NCBI GenBank assembly: GCA_902478605.1 | Contig: CABSLQ010000054.1 | Coordinates: forward strand, 1 to 19,773 | Direction: 5' to 3' | Source of the DNA: an uncultured Oscillospiraceae bacterium | Lineage (GTDB): Bacteria > Bacillota > Clostridia > Oscillospirales > Acutalibacteraceae | Length of the DNA stretch: 19,773 bases | Part shown: positions 13,045 through 19,773 of the stretch, piece after piece | Position numbering within the stretch: the first letter of the stretch is position 1 | Layout: each line of letters opens with the position of its first letter | Translations under genes and position numbers: made by a program | Notes under the pieces: generated by a model | The model's database searches: none | Seen by the model: the letters and a program-made list of their open reading frames with translations, nothing else | Told to the model about the DNA's origin: nothing

Positions 13045-14313
13045 TCAGCCGGCGGCCGTTTCAAAATTCTTGGGGTCGCACATTCTCACGGCGCGCTGGT
13101 TTACTTCTTTGGGCAGGGAATTGGCGTATTCCGTCAATTCTTTGTCATATTCCTCGTATTTGGCGCCGTAAATGATATTGTCGCGGTTTTCCGTATAGAA
13201 ATCTTTGCCGTCCAGCCGCTTCTCCGGATCGAGGCGCAGAATCAGCGCCGCGGTATCGGTGGTGCCGCCCTTCTTGTATTCGATGATTTTCGCCTCGTCG
13301 ATGCCCACCTTTTTCACTTCATTGGTGAAGTCTTCATCGCCGTACAGATTGGCGTCGATATCATAGCGGTTGGGATCCGGGTTTTCCTCTTCTTCGTCCG
13401 TATTGTTCTCATCCCCGCCGGTTGAGGTGGCAGAGGTCGCCGTACCGGTTCCGGTGGCATCTGTGGCAGGACTGGTCGTCGTGGTCGTGGCTGTGGTGGT
13501 GGTCGTCGCCTGCGTCGTCGAGGTCGTGGCCGACGTGGCGGATCCGGTGGTGGTAGACGGCATGCTGGCGGCGGCTTCATCCTGCTCATAGGTTTCGATC
13601 ACCGCATCAAAATCCTTATGGGTGTTGTACTGATCCAGATACCCCTGGAGCCGGTCCCGCGCTTTCTGCTTTTCCTTGTCCGACAACGCCCCGCCGCTGG
13701 AATCGGTGAGCGAGATCTCAATAATTTTATAGCTGAGATAATTGTCGTTGAAGTACTGACGGATTTCCTCCTCCGTCATCGCCTTGGAACCGCCGTTGTC
13801 ATAGGTGCCGTAGAACAGGGCGTTGTCATTGAGGGCATAGGCCCGGTACATCTTCTCAAAGGTGGCTTTGCTGATGCCGAAGCTTTCAAGCGACGGGGGA
13901 TTGGCCAGCGTTTCTTCCATCGCCTCCAGGTCCTTTTCGCGGGGTTCCAGCCCGGCTTCCGCCAGCTTGTTTTCCAGCGCCTTCTGCCGGACGATCAGGT
14001 CCTGCGCCTCCTGCTTGATATAGTCCGCCGCTTTGAGAGAGACCGCCGCGTCCCCCTCGCCATAGGTCAGCTCCACGTCCCAGGGATCCTGCTGAGAATA
14101 GGCGTAATAAAACAGCGGGGTATTGCCTTTATAGCCGTTATAAAACACATTATAATACACCATATACAGATACGCCAGATAATCGCCGGACGAATATTCG
14201 GTGCCGTCCACCGTCATGGCGACCTTGGGGGTGGAGCAGCCGGCGGTTGCCGCGGCTGTCAGAAGCATGACGGCGGAAAGGGCCGCACATGCCAGTCTCT
14301 TCAACTTCAGCAT
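13045..14313 (-). CDS. Lipoprotein resembling PrsA/SurA-type foldases, with Thr/Ser-rich linker
   Basis: The 422-residue product has a lipoprotein signal ending TAGC (Cys26). A SurA_N/trigger-like helical part (about 30-190) contains the foldase pattern 'AMTEEEIRQYFNDNYLSYKIIEISL' and is followed by DKEKQKARDRLQGYL. A parvulin-like core may follow, but its motif is not recognisable, so isomerase activity is uncertain. Residues about 253-300 are a low-complexity Thr/Ser/Ala stretch, then an acidic GGDENNTDEEEENPDP tail before a conserved-looking C-terminal domain. It should be anchored outside the membrane and help secreted proteins fold, or simply act as an envelope protein. AAGGAGG lies 10 bases before the ATG. 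The leader carries a palindrome followed by five Ts. Confidence 0.72.
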   Translation of the reverse strand: MLKLKRLACAALSAVMLLTAAATAGCSTPKVAMTVDGTEYSSGDYLAYLYMVYYNVFYNGYKGNTPLFYYAYSQQDPWDVELTYGEGDAAVSLKAADYIKQEAQDLIVRQKALENKLAEAGLEPREKDLEAMEETLANPPSLESFGISKATFEKMYRAYALNDNALFYGTYDNGGSKAMTEEEIRQYFNDNYLSYKIIEISLTDSSGGALSDKEKQKARDRLQGYLDQYNTHKDFDAVIETYEQDEAAASMPSTTTGSATSATTSTTQATTTTTATTTTTSPATDATGTGTATSATSTGGDENNTDEEEENPDPNRYDIDANLYGDEDFTNEVKKVGIDEAKIIEYKKGGTTDTAALILRLDPEKRLDGKDFYTENRDNIIYGAKYEEYDKELTEYANSLPKEVNQRAVRMCDPKNFETAAG

Positions 14314-14336
14314 AGCAATATTTCCTCCTTGAAAAA

Positions 14337-14352
14337 TGACCGCGCGCGGTCA
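14337..14352 (-). promoter_or_regulatory. Perfect 16-bp palindrome with T-run in the leader of the lipoprotein gene
   Basis: TGACCGCGCGCGGTCA lies between the promoter and the AAGGAGG ribosome site. On the minus strand it is followed directly by TTTTT. It may be an operator or a small attenuator hairpin (6-bp stem with a CGCG loop). Confidence 0.55.
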
Positions 14353-14374
14353 CAAATGGGCAGATGATTATCCT

Positions 14375-14403
14375 ATTATACATGATGTGCGCCGATTTGT
14401 CCA
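14375..14403 (-). promoter_or_regulatory. Sigma-A promoter for the foldase-like lipoprotein
   Basis: On the minus strand TGGACA (14398-14403), 17 bases and a consensus TATAAT (14375-14380). The start site is near 14368, giving a leader of about 55 bases. Confidence 0.82.
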
Positions 14404-14542
14404 CTGTCATTTGCGCCGGAGGGGACAGGCGAATTTTAGAGAATGCGGACAAGGAGCTGAGCACGGGAATACAGAGGTATTTTTTAGATATATTTGCCGA
14501 GGCGGTGCAAAATCCCGGAGTGAAAATCAGCGGCCGCCCCTC

Positions 14543-14571
14543 TGTTCATTTGGGGGACAACATGCTATAAT
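14543..14571 (+). promoter_or_regulatory. Extended -10 promoter for the transketolase genes
   Basis: A consensus TATAAT (14566-14571) is preceded by TGC, giving an extended -10. The -35 position 17 bases upstream (TGTTCA) is poor, which fits an extended -10 promoter. Confidence 0.7.
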
Positions 14572-14639
14572 AAAACTTGTTTGTGTAGCCGCGGCATGTC
14601 CCGGCATCAGAACCGAAAAAAGAAAGGCAGGACATATTG

Positions 14640-15485
14640 ATGGAAGCCTCCAAAAAGAAACAGCTGTCCATAGCGGCCACCCGTATCCGGATGGATGTCA
14701 TCCGGGGAACGTTCCATGCGAAAAGCGGGCATCCCGGCGGTTCCCTTTCCATTGCGGACACGCTGGCCTACCTGTATTTTGAGGAAATGCACGTTGACCC
14801 GGCCAACCCGCATTGGGACGGGCGGGATCGGCTGGTACTGTCCAAGGGGCATGCGGCGCCAGCGCTTTATGGGGCGCTCGCGCAGCGCGGCTATTTCCCC
14901 GAAGAGGCGATCGATTCGCTGCGTCATGTGGGCGCCATGCTGCAGGGGCATCCGGACATGAAGGGAACCCCGGGCGTGGACATGTCCACCGGATCGCTCG
15001 GGCAGGGCGTATCCTGCGCGGCCGGCATGGCCCTCGCCGCCAAGCTGGACGGCGCCGCCTGGCGGGTTTACGCGGTGCTCGGCGACGGCGAAATTGAGGA
15101 GGGCCAGGTCTGGGAGGCGGCCATGTTCGCCGCCCACAAGAAGCTGGACAACCTGTGCCTCGTCGTGGACAACAACGACCTGCAGATCGACGGCCATCTC
15201 GAAGAGGTCAACTCCCCCTATCCCATTCCCGAGAAATTTGAGGCCTTTGGCTTCCATGTCATTCAAATTGACGCGCACGACTGGGATCAGATCGAGGCAG
15301 CCTTTGCCGAGGCGCGCGCGTGCAAGGGAAAGCCCACGGCCATTATCCAGAAAAGCATCAAGGGCAAGGGCGTATCCTTCATGGAAAACCAGGTGGGCTG
15401 GCACGGTTCCGCCCCCAATGCGGAACAGTATGAGATGGCCATGACGGAGCTGAAGGCTGCGCTGGCCCGCTACGAGCAAGGCTGA
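14640..15485 (+). CDS. Transketolase, N-terminal (TPP-binding) subunit
   Basis: The 281-residue protein is the N-terminal half of a split transketolase that moves two-carbon ketol units in the non-oxidative pentose phosphate pathway. The TPP-binding motif runs from GDGEIEEGQVWEA (about 148-160) to the closing VVDNN. Other family features are KSGHPGGSLSIADTL near 24-38, DRLVLSKGHAAPALYG near 62-77 and the STGSLGQG stretch near 118-125. The ATG at 14640 is chosen over an adjacent in-frame TTG at 14637, with CAGGA 7 bases upstream. The C-terminal subunit gene starts 39 bp downstream, so the two form an operon and an alpha2-beta2 enzyme is expected. Confidence 0.93.
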   Translation: MEASKKKQLSIAATRIRMDVIRGTFHAKSGHPGGSLSIADTLAYLYFEEMHVDPANPHWDGRDRLVLSKGHAAPALYGALAQRGYFPEEAIDSLRHVGAMLQGHPDMKGTPGVDMSTGSLGQGVSCAAGMALAAKLDGAAWRVYAVLGDGEIEEGQVWEAAMFAAHKKLDNLCLVVDNNDLQIDGHLEEVNSPYPIPEKFEAFGFHVIQIDAHDWDQIEAAFAEARACKGKPTAIIQKSIKGKGVSFMENQVGWHGSAPNAEQYEMAMTELKAALARYEQG

Positions 15486-15524
15486 GACATGCCTCGACGG
15501 GATGAAGAAAGGAATGGTCATAAC

Positions 15525-16472
15525 ATGGCGGATATAGTCAAAAAGGCAACGCGCGATTCGTACGGTGCGGCGCTCGTGGAGCTGGGCGCCGAAATGCCCA
15601 ACCTGGTTGTGCTGGACGCCGATCTGTCGGCGGCCACCAAAACCGGCGGCTTCCGCAAGGCGTATCCCGAACGGTTCATCAACGCGGGCATCGCCGAAGG
15701 CAATATGATGGGCGTGGCGGCCGGCCTCGCCGCGGCGGGCAAGGTGGTATTTGCCTCCTCCTTTGCGATGTTTGCCGCGGGCCGCGCCTTTGAACAGGTG
15801 CGCAATTCCATCGGTTACCCCCATCTCAATGTTAAAATCGGCGCCACCCATGCGGGCATTTCGGTCGGCGAGGACGGCGCCACCCACCAGTGCTGCGAGG
15901 ATATGGCACTGATGCGCACCATCCCGGGCATGACCATCCTCAACCCGGCGGACGACGTGGAGGCGCGGCAGGCGGTGCGTGCCGCGGCCGCCATGCAGGG
16001 ACCGGTGTATCTGCGGTTTGGCCGGCTGGCGGTGCCGGTGGTGTGCGGGGCGGACTACACCTTCACCATCGGCAAGGCGGTGCAGCTGGCGGACGGCAGC
16101 GATGTGACCATCATCGCGACCGGCCTGCTGGTTGCGGAGGCTCTTGCGGCGGCCGAGCAGCTTAAAAACGAGGGGATCTCCGCCCGCGTGGTCAACATGG
16201 CGACCATCAAACCCATCGACCGCGACTGCATTGTGCGGGCCGCGAAGGAAACGGGCGCCATCGTCACGGCGGAGGAGCACAACATCCTCGGCGGCCTCGG
16301 CGGCGCCGTGGCCGAAGTGGTATGCGAGACGGTGCCCGTGCCGGTGGTGCGCGTGGGTGTCCAGGACACCTTCGGCAAATCGGGACCGGCGGCCGAATTG
16401 CTCAAGATATACGGCCTGTGCGCCGAAAACCTTGTGGCGCGGGTGAAGGACGCGCTGGCGCTCAAGAAGTAA
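15525..16472 (+). CDS. Transketolase, C-terminal subunit
   Basis: The 315-residue protein holds the pyrimidine-binding and C-terminal transketolase domains. ADLSAATKTGGFRKAYPERFINAGIAEGNMMGVAAGLA (about 28-65) contains the conserved glutamate region that activates the thiazolium cofactor. SVGEDGATHQCCEDMALMRTIPGM (about 112-135) and the final domain (about 185-310) follow. It depends on the upstream subunit for the diphosphate-binding half of TPP. The ATG at 15525 has AAAGGA about 11 bases upstream. An upstream in-frame ATG at 15489 would add a basic 12-residue tail without a ribosome site. It belongs to an operon with the N-terminal subunit and probably fhs, which begins 92 bp later. Confidence 0.93.
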   Translation: MADIVKKATRDSYGAALVELGAEMPNLVVLDADLSAATKTGGFRKAYPERFINAGIAEGNMMGVAAGLAAAGKVVFASSFAMFAAGRAFEQVRNSIGYPHLNVKIGATHAGISVGEDGATHQCCEDMALMRTIPGMTILNPADDVEARQAVRAAAAMQGPVYLRFGRLAVPVVCGADYTFTIGKAVQLADGSDVTIIATGLLVAEALAAAEQLKNEGISARVVNMATIKPIDRDCIVRAAKETGAIVTAEEHNILGGLGGAVAEVVCETVPVPVVRVGVQDTFGKSGPAAELLKIYGLCAENLVARVKDALALKK

Positions 16473-16477
16473 CAGGA

Positions 16478-16510
16478 AGGACGGGCATCCCTTTCGGCGG
16501 TGTCCGTCCT
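16478..16510 (+). other. Hairpin between tkt and fhs
   Basis: A 12-bp stem with two wobble pairs (16478-16489 with 16499-16510) lies just after the tkt stop codon, with a smaller GC hairpin around 16523-16540. Neither has a T-run, so they are not clear terminators. They may limit, rather than stop, readthrough into fhs. Confidence 0.4.
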
Positions 16511-16564
16511 GTGTCATATGGCGGCCCGTGCGGGCCCCCTATCATGCAAGGGAGAAGGATTGCC

Positions 16565-18235
16565 ATGTTATCCGATATTGCGATCGCGCAAAGCGTCGCC
16601 CCCCGTCCGATCGTGGACGTTGCCAGGCAGGCAGGCCTGACAGAAGAGGAATTGGAGCTGTACGGCCAGTATAAGGCGAAGGTAAAGCTGTCCGCCCTGC
16701 GGGCGCGGCAGGACCGGCCGGACGGCAAGCTGGTGCTCGTGACCGCCATCACGCCCACGCCGGCCGGCGAGGGGAAAACCACCACCACCGTGGGGCTTGG
16801 CGACGCGCTGCACCGGCTGGGCAAAAAGACGGTGCTTGCCCTGCGGGAGCCGTCGCTCGGCCCGGTGTTCGGCGTCAAGGGCGGCGCGGCCGGCGGCGGC
16901 TGGGCGCAGGTGATCCCCATGGAGGATATCAACCTGCATTTTACCGGCGACATGCATGCCATCGGCGCGGCGAACAACCTGCTGGCCGCCATGCTGGACA
17001 ACCACATTCACCAGGGCAATGCCCTGCACATCGATACGCGGCGCATCACGTGGAAGCGCTGCGTGGATATGAACGACCGGCAGCTGCGCCAGGTGGTTGA
17101 CGGCCTCGGCGGCCGCCCCAACGGTGTGCCGCGGGAGGACGGCTTCGACATCACGGTTGCCTCCGAAATTATGGCGATCCTCTGCCTGGCCCGGGATATC
17201 CCCGATTTAAAGGAAAAGCTCGCCTCCATTGTGGTGGGGTATACCACGGACGATCAGCCGGTCACGGCGGGGCAGCTGAAGGCACAGGGGGCCATGGCCG
17301 CCCTGCTCAAAGATGCCATACAGCCCAATCTGGTGCAGACGCTGGAGGGAACCCCCGCCTTTGTGCACGGCGGGCCCTTTGCCAATATTGCGCACGGCTG
17401 CAACAGCATTTCCGCCACCCGCATGGCGCTGAAGCTGGGGGATTATGTCATCACCGAGGCGGGGTTCGGCGCCGACCTCGGCGCGGAGAAATTCCTCGAT
17501 ATCAAATGCCGCAAGGCGGGCCTGCGTCCCGATGCGGTGGTTATTGTCGCCACGGTGCGGGCGCTCAAGCATCACGGCGGCGCGGCCAAGGGCACCCTCG
17601 GCGAAGAGAACCTGGCCGCGCTGGAGGCCGGCCTGCCCAATCTGCTCAAGCATATTGAAAATATCACGGGGAAGTTCGGCCTGCCGGCCGTGGTCGCCAT
17701 CAACCGGTTTCCCACCGACACCGAGGCGGAGCTTCAGCTTGTGCGGGAGCGGTGCGCCGCGGCGGGCGCCAACGTCGCCTTGTCGGAGGTGTGGGCCAAA
17801 GGCGGTGCCGGCGGTGAAGAACTGGCCCGGGAGGTGCTCCGCCTGGTGGAAGAGCCGAACCATTTCCGCCTGATCTACGAGGACGATATGCCGCTTAAGG
17901 CGAAAATCGCCGCCATCGTGCGGGAAATTTACAACGGGGACGGCGTGGACTTTTCCCCGGCCGCTTCCCGGGAACTGGATAAGCTCGAGGCACTCGGCTT
18001 CGGGCACCTGCCCGTGTGTATGGCCAAGACGCAGTATTCCCTTTCGGACGATCCCCATCTGCTCGGCTGGCCGTCGGGTTTCCGCGTGACGGTGAAAAAC
18101 GTGCGGCTGGCGGCGGGCGCCGGATTCGTGGTGGTGATGACGGGCGATATCATGACGATGCCCGGCCTGCCCCGGGTTCCGGCGGCAGAGGCCATCGACG
18201 TGGACGAAAACGGACGGATAAGCGGGCTGTTTTAA
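16565..18235 (+). CDS. fhs: Formate--tetrahydrofolate ligase
   Basis: The 556-residue enzyme makes 10-formyl-tetrahydrofolate from formate, ATP and tetrahydrofolate, feeding purine and one-carbon metabolism or the methyl branch of acetogenesis. The P-loop-like segment TPTPAGEGKTTTT covers about 63-75 with K71. Other family landmarks are REPSLGPVFGVKGGAAGGG (about 95-113), DMHAIGAANNLLAA (about 127-140), FANIAHGCNS (about 275-285) and TEAGFGADLGAEKF (about 297-310). The length is standard. I chose the ATG at 16565 over an in-frame ATG at 16544 because AAGGGAGAAGGA lies between them. No fold/fchA partner genes are in the window, so acetogenesis cannot be inferred. Confidence 0.97.
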   Translation: MLSDIAIAQSVAPRPIVDVARQAGLTEEELELYGQYKAKVKLSALRARQDRPDGKLVLVTAITPTPAGEGKTTTTVGLGDALHRLGKKTVLALREPSLGPVFGVKGGAAGGGWAQVIPMEDINLHFTGDMHAIGAANNLLAAMLDNHIHQGNALHIDTRRITWKRCVDMNDRQLRQVVDGLGGRPNGVPREDGFDITVASEIMAILCLARDIPDLKEKLASIVVGYTTDDQPVTAGQLKAQGAMAALLKDAIQPNLVQTLEGTPAFVHGGPFANIAHGCNSISATRMALKLGDYVITEAGFGADLGAEKFLDIKCRKAGLRPDAVVIVATVRALKHHGGAAKGTLGEENLAALEAGLPNLLKHIENITGKFGLPAVVAINRFPTDTEAELQLVRERCAAAGANVALSEVWAKGGAGGEELAREVLRLVEEPNHFRLIYEDDMPLKAKIAAIVREIYNGDGVDFSPAASRELDKLEALGFGHLPVCMAKTQYSLSDDPHLLGWPSGFRVTVKNVRLAAGAGFVVVMTGDIMTMPGLPRVPAAEAIDVDENGRISGLF

Positions 18236-18270
18236 TTGCAGAATGTGGAAAAGGTGGCAGGAGCGTGCAC

Positions 18271-18299
18271 TTGCATTTCCGGAACGGCTATGCTATGAT
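18271..18299 (+). promoter_or_regulatory. Promoter for the LCP gene
   Basis: TTGCAT (18271-18276), 17 bases, TATGAT (18294-18299) with an extended -10 TGC in front. It is about 80 bp before the ATG. Confidence 0.82.
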
Positions 18300-18380
18300 A
18301 AAGCGTATGACCATCTGCAACAATTTTTCGATAACATGCCACCTTATCTATAGAGATGCGAAAGAAAGGAACGGACCGCT

Positions 18381-19511
18381 ATGAGCAACAAGAAAAATCC
18401 GCCGTCCAAACACGCGGCAAAATCGCCGAAAAACAAAAAGCCCACGCGGTACAGCAAAACGGTGCGGGTGACGGTGTCCATCGTATCCGCTTTTATGACG
18501 CTGATTGCGGTGCTGCTGATGACGGCGGGCGGATATGTGTCCTATTATATGAACCTGATCGTCAACGATTCGGAACTGGATCTGGGCTATGTGGATTCCA
18601 TTCCGCCCGATGAGGACGGTATGGCCGACAGCGATACGCCGCTTATCCCGGAAGAGTACAACGTCAGCGAGGTCAGCAGCATTTCGCTTAAGGGTAACAC
18701 CAGCGATGTGACGAACTATCTGCTGCTAGGCATTGACGCCCGCACCGTCAAGGAGCGCGGCCGTTCGGACACCATGATGATTGTCACCATCAACACCAAA
18801 ACCAAAACGATTAAGCTGTCTTCCATCCTGCGCGATACGGCGGTGACCATCCCCGGCCGCGACCGCGACGGGGACGGCCAGGACGATTACTACAAGCTCA
18901 ATGCCGCGTACGCTTACGGCGGATTTGACCTGCTGTCCAAAACGATTGAGCAGAATTTCCGCCTGAAGATCGACAAATATATCGGCGTCAATTTCGTCAC
19001 CTTCCCCATCGTGGTGGATGCCATGGGCGGCGTGGATATCGAAATGACGGCGGCCGAAACGTCCCAGGTGTGTTCGGCCGATCAGAAAAAAGAAGTGGGG
19101 CAGAGCGGCTTCAAGCGTATCGGCACCAAGGCGGGCACCTATCATCTCAACGGGTATCAGGCGCTGCAGTTCGCCCGGATCCGGCATCTGGACAGCGATT
19201 TCTATCGTACCGGCCGGCAGCGGCAGGTGATTTCCAAGCTGCTGGAAAAGGCCAAAACGATGAGCCTGGGGACGCTGACCTCCGTTCTCAGCCAGGCGCT
19301 TCCCAATGTGATAACCAACATGTCGGGTGACGAGCTGATGAACCTGGCGCTCAATGCCGGCAAGTATGCCTCCTATAAGATTGAAAGCGATTTCCATCTG
19401 CCGGAGGACGGCCAGTACACCAACTTCCGTCTGCCGGACGGCGGGGCGGCGCTGGGCTTCAAGGATGTCGTCAAATCGGTCAACAATCTGCATACCTGGA
19501 TCTACAGCTAA
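18381..19511 (+). CDS. LytR-CpsA-Psr (LCP) family cell-wall polymer ligase
   Basis: The 376-residue protein is a membrane-anchored enzyme that attaches anionic or capsular polymers to peptidoglycan. A basic cytoplasmic head (KKNPPSKHAAKSPKNKK) precedes one membrane segment (about 31-56). The extracellular LCP domain spans about 110-310: YLLLGIDAR near 113-121, RSDTMMIVTIN near 128-138, SILRDTAV, KLNAAYAYGG, the AMGGVDI segment, and a C-terminal LNGYQALQFARIRHLDSDFYRTGRQRQV. The Arg and Asp residues in these blocks match the family's phosphate and metal-binding positions. An unusual D161-x-D163-x-D165-G-x-x-D169 loop precedes KLNAAY. AAAGAAAGGA precedes the ATG. The acceptor polymer is unknown. 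Confidence 0.93.
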   Translation: MSNKKNPPSKHAAKSPKNKKPTRYSKTVRVTVSIVSAFMTLIAVLLMTAGGYVSYYMNLIVNDSELDLGYVDSIPPDEDGMADSDTPLIPEEYNVSEVSSISLKGNTSDVTNYLLLGIDARTVKERGRSDTMMIVTINTKTKTIKLSSILRDTAVTIPGRDRDGDGQDDYYKLNAAYAYGGFDLLSKTIEQNFRLKIDKYIGVNFVTFPIVVDAMGGVDIEMTAAETSQVCSADQKKEVGQSGFKRIGTKAGTYHLNGYQALQFARIRHLDSDFYRTGRQRQVISKLLEKAKTMSLGTLTSVLSQALPNVITNMSGDELMNLALNAGKYASYKIESDFHLPEDGQYTNFRLPDGGAALGFKDVVKSVNNLHTWIYS

Positions 19512-19583
19512 CCCGGTATACCCGCCTCCCGCGGGCCGGAAAAACGAATAGCAAACAAAAGAGCCCCCTGCCGTGCAATGAAC

Positions 19584-19773
19584 TGCCCCAGAATGTGCAG
19601 ACAGCATAAAAAAGGCCCCTGGTAGGAAAATATTGAGTTTTAGGAGGAGTGGCGCAGCGACAGCGGCGCCACTCCCGTTTTGTACTGGATGCGCTCATGG
19701 TTGTAAAAGTGGATGTATCGGTCAATCATTTCATTAGCTTGGGCAAAAGTGGCCGGTTTGTGCCGGTAAATAC
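19584..19773 (-). mobile_element. IS3-family insertion sequence, 3' end, running off the window
   Basis: The stretch starts with TGCCCCAGAATG, the expected TG terminus of an inverted repeat, and contains the C-terminal end of an orfB-type transposase plus a short non-coding tail (19584-19639). It is a diverged copy (about 87% over 68 columns) of the end at 1-67, in opposite orientation. The rest of the element lies outside the window. Confidence 0.82.
19640..19771 (-). CDS. IS3-family transposase (OrfB), C-terminal 43 residues only
   Basis: Reading the minus strand from 19771 gives IYRHKPATFAQANEMIDRYI, continuing to HFYNHERIQYKTGVAPLSLR and HSS, then stop. This is the typical end of the integrase-core (DDE) domain of IS3-family OrfB: a helix followed by the YNxxRxQxKxxxxxP motif. 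The gene is cut by the window edge, so the catalytic DDE triad cannot be checked. It faces inward. The neighbouring LCP gene ends about 70 bp from the IS end. Confidence 0.85.
   Translation of the reverse strand: MYRHKPATFAQANEMIDRYIHFYNHERIQYKTGVAPLSLRHSS

Larger units (their letters stand above)
14314..14639. other. 326-bp divergent intergenic region
   Basis: This region holds the leader and promoter of the minus-strand lipoprotein gene (14314-14403) and the promoter of the transketolase genes (14543-14571). Between about 14404 and 14540 I see no recognisable motif, repeat or RNA. A 68-codon open frame across 14364-14570 lacks a ribosome site and overlaps the tkt promoter, so I do not call it. 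Confidence 0.6.

Noticed and set aside
13430..13560. GTGGTCGTG-like tandem DNA repeat
   Set aside because: It is the codon-level reflection of the Thr/Ser-rich protein linker rather than a separate repeat array.
14364..14570. 68-codon open frame in the divergent intergenic region
   Set aside because: No ribosome site, no recognisable motif, and it overlaps promoters on both strands.
14607..16517. A 636-codon minus-strand open frame opposite the transketolase genes
   Set aside because: It mirrors two well-conserved genes, has no ribosome site and its composition is that of a codon shadow.
16473..16564. Possible tetrahydrofolate riboswitch before fhs
   Set aside because: The region holds only simple GC hairpins; I cannot see the conserved THF riboswitch cores, and it is likely an internal operon gap.
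1..19773. Composite transposon carrying the whole window as cargo
   Set aside because: The two IS ends differ by about 13% and the content is core housekeeping genes, so recent mobilisation as a unit is unlikely; inversion or contig breakage explains the edges better.

Overview
This 19.8 kb window looks like chromosomal core sequence from a spore-forming, GC-rich member of the Clostridia. Oscillospirales-like is my best guess, from protein flavour rather than from any marker gene. Supporting evidence is an intact sporulation sigma factor (SigK) with its pro-sequence, a DUF6062 protein, a split two-gene transketolase, formate-tetrahydrofolate ligase, an Asp23/FakA pair, strong purine-rich ribosome-binding sites and sigma-A type promoters. 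No rRNA, tRNA or CRISPR array was seen.

Layout. Bases 1-67 are the inner end of an IS3-family insertion sequence. The minus-strand block 99-3827 reads, in transcription order, an oligopeptide-type solute-binding lipoprotein, an Asp23/Gls24 protein and a FakA-like DAK-domain protein. A small four-helix membrane protein (4046-4453, minus) is divergent from a small helical protein (4601-5029, plus). A DUF6062 protein (minus) and an OGG1-type DNA glycosylase (plus) are divergent from a strikingly symmetrical promoter region. An M14 carboxypeptidase (minus) is followed by a NUDIX ADP-ribose pyrophosphatase, Tex, a Crp/Fnr regulator and a thioredoxin (all plus). A small SHOCT-domain membrane protein (minus) lies convergent to the thioredoxin gene. 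Then come sigK (plus), a PrsA/SurA-like lipoprotein (minus), the two transketolase subunits with formate-THF ligase (plus), and an LCP-family cell-wall protein (plus). Bases 19584-19773 are a second, related IS3-family end in inverted orientation, carrying the last 43 codons of its transposase.

How the genes fit together. Most are housekeeping: central carbon and one-carbon metabolism (transketolase, Fhs), envelope biology (LCP protein, Asp23, foldase-like lipoprotein, M14 peptidase), nucleic-acid maintenance (glycosylase, NUDIX, Tex), and sporulation (SigK). The clearest local circuit is the Crp/Fnr gene followed by thioredoxin. A perfect dyad, GTGAC-N3-GTCAC, overlaps the regulator's stop codon and is centred about 41 bp upstream of the predicted thioredoxin start site, which is the class II activator position.

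I found no convincing undescribed multi-gene system. The points most worth checking are the Crp/Fnr-trx dyad, the symmetrical divergent promoter at 5791-5835, a hairpin followed by a T run in the leader of the foldase-like gene, the duplicated Cys/His module in the DUF6062 protein, an EF-hand-like loop in the LCP protein, the uninterrupted pro-sequence-bearing sigK, and the inward-facing IS ends at both edges.
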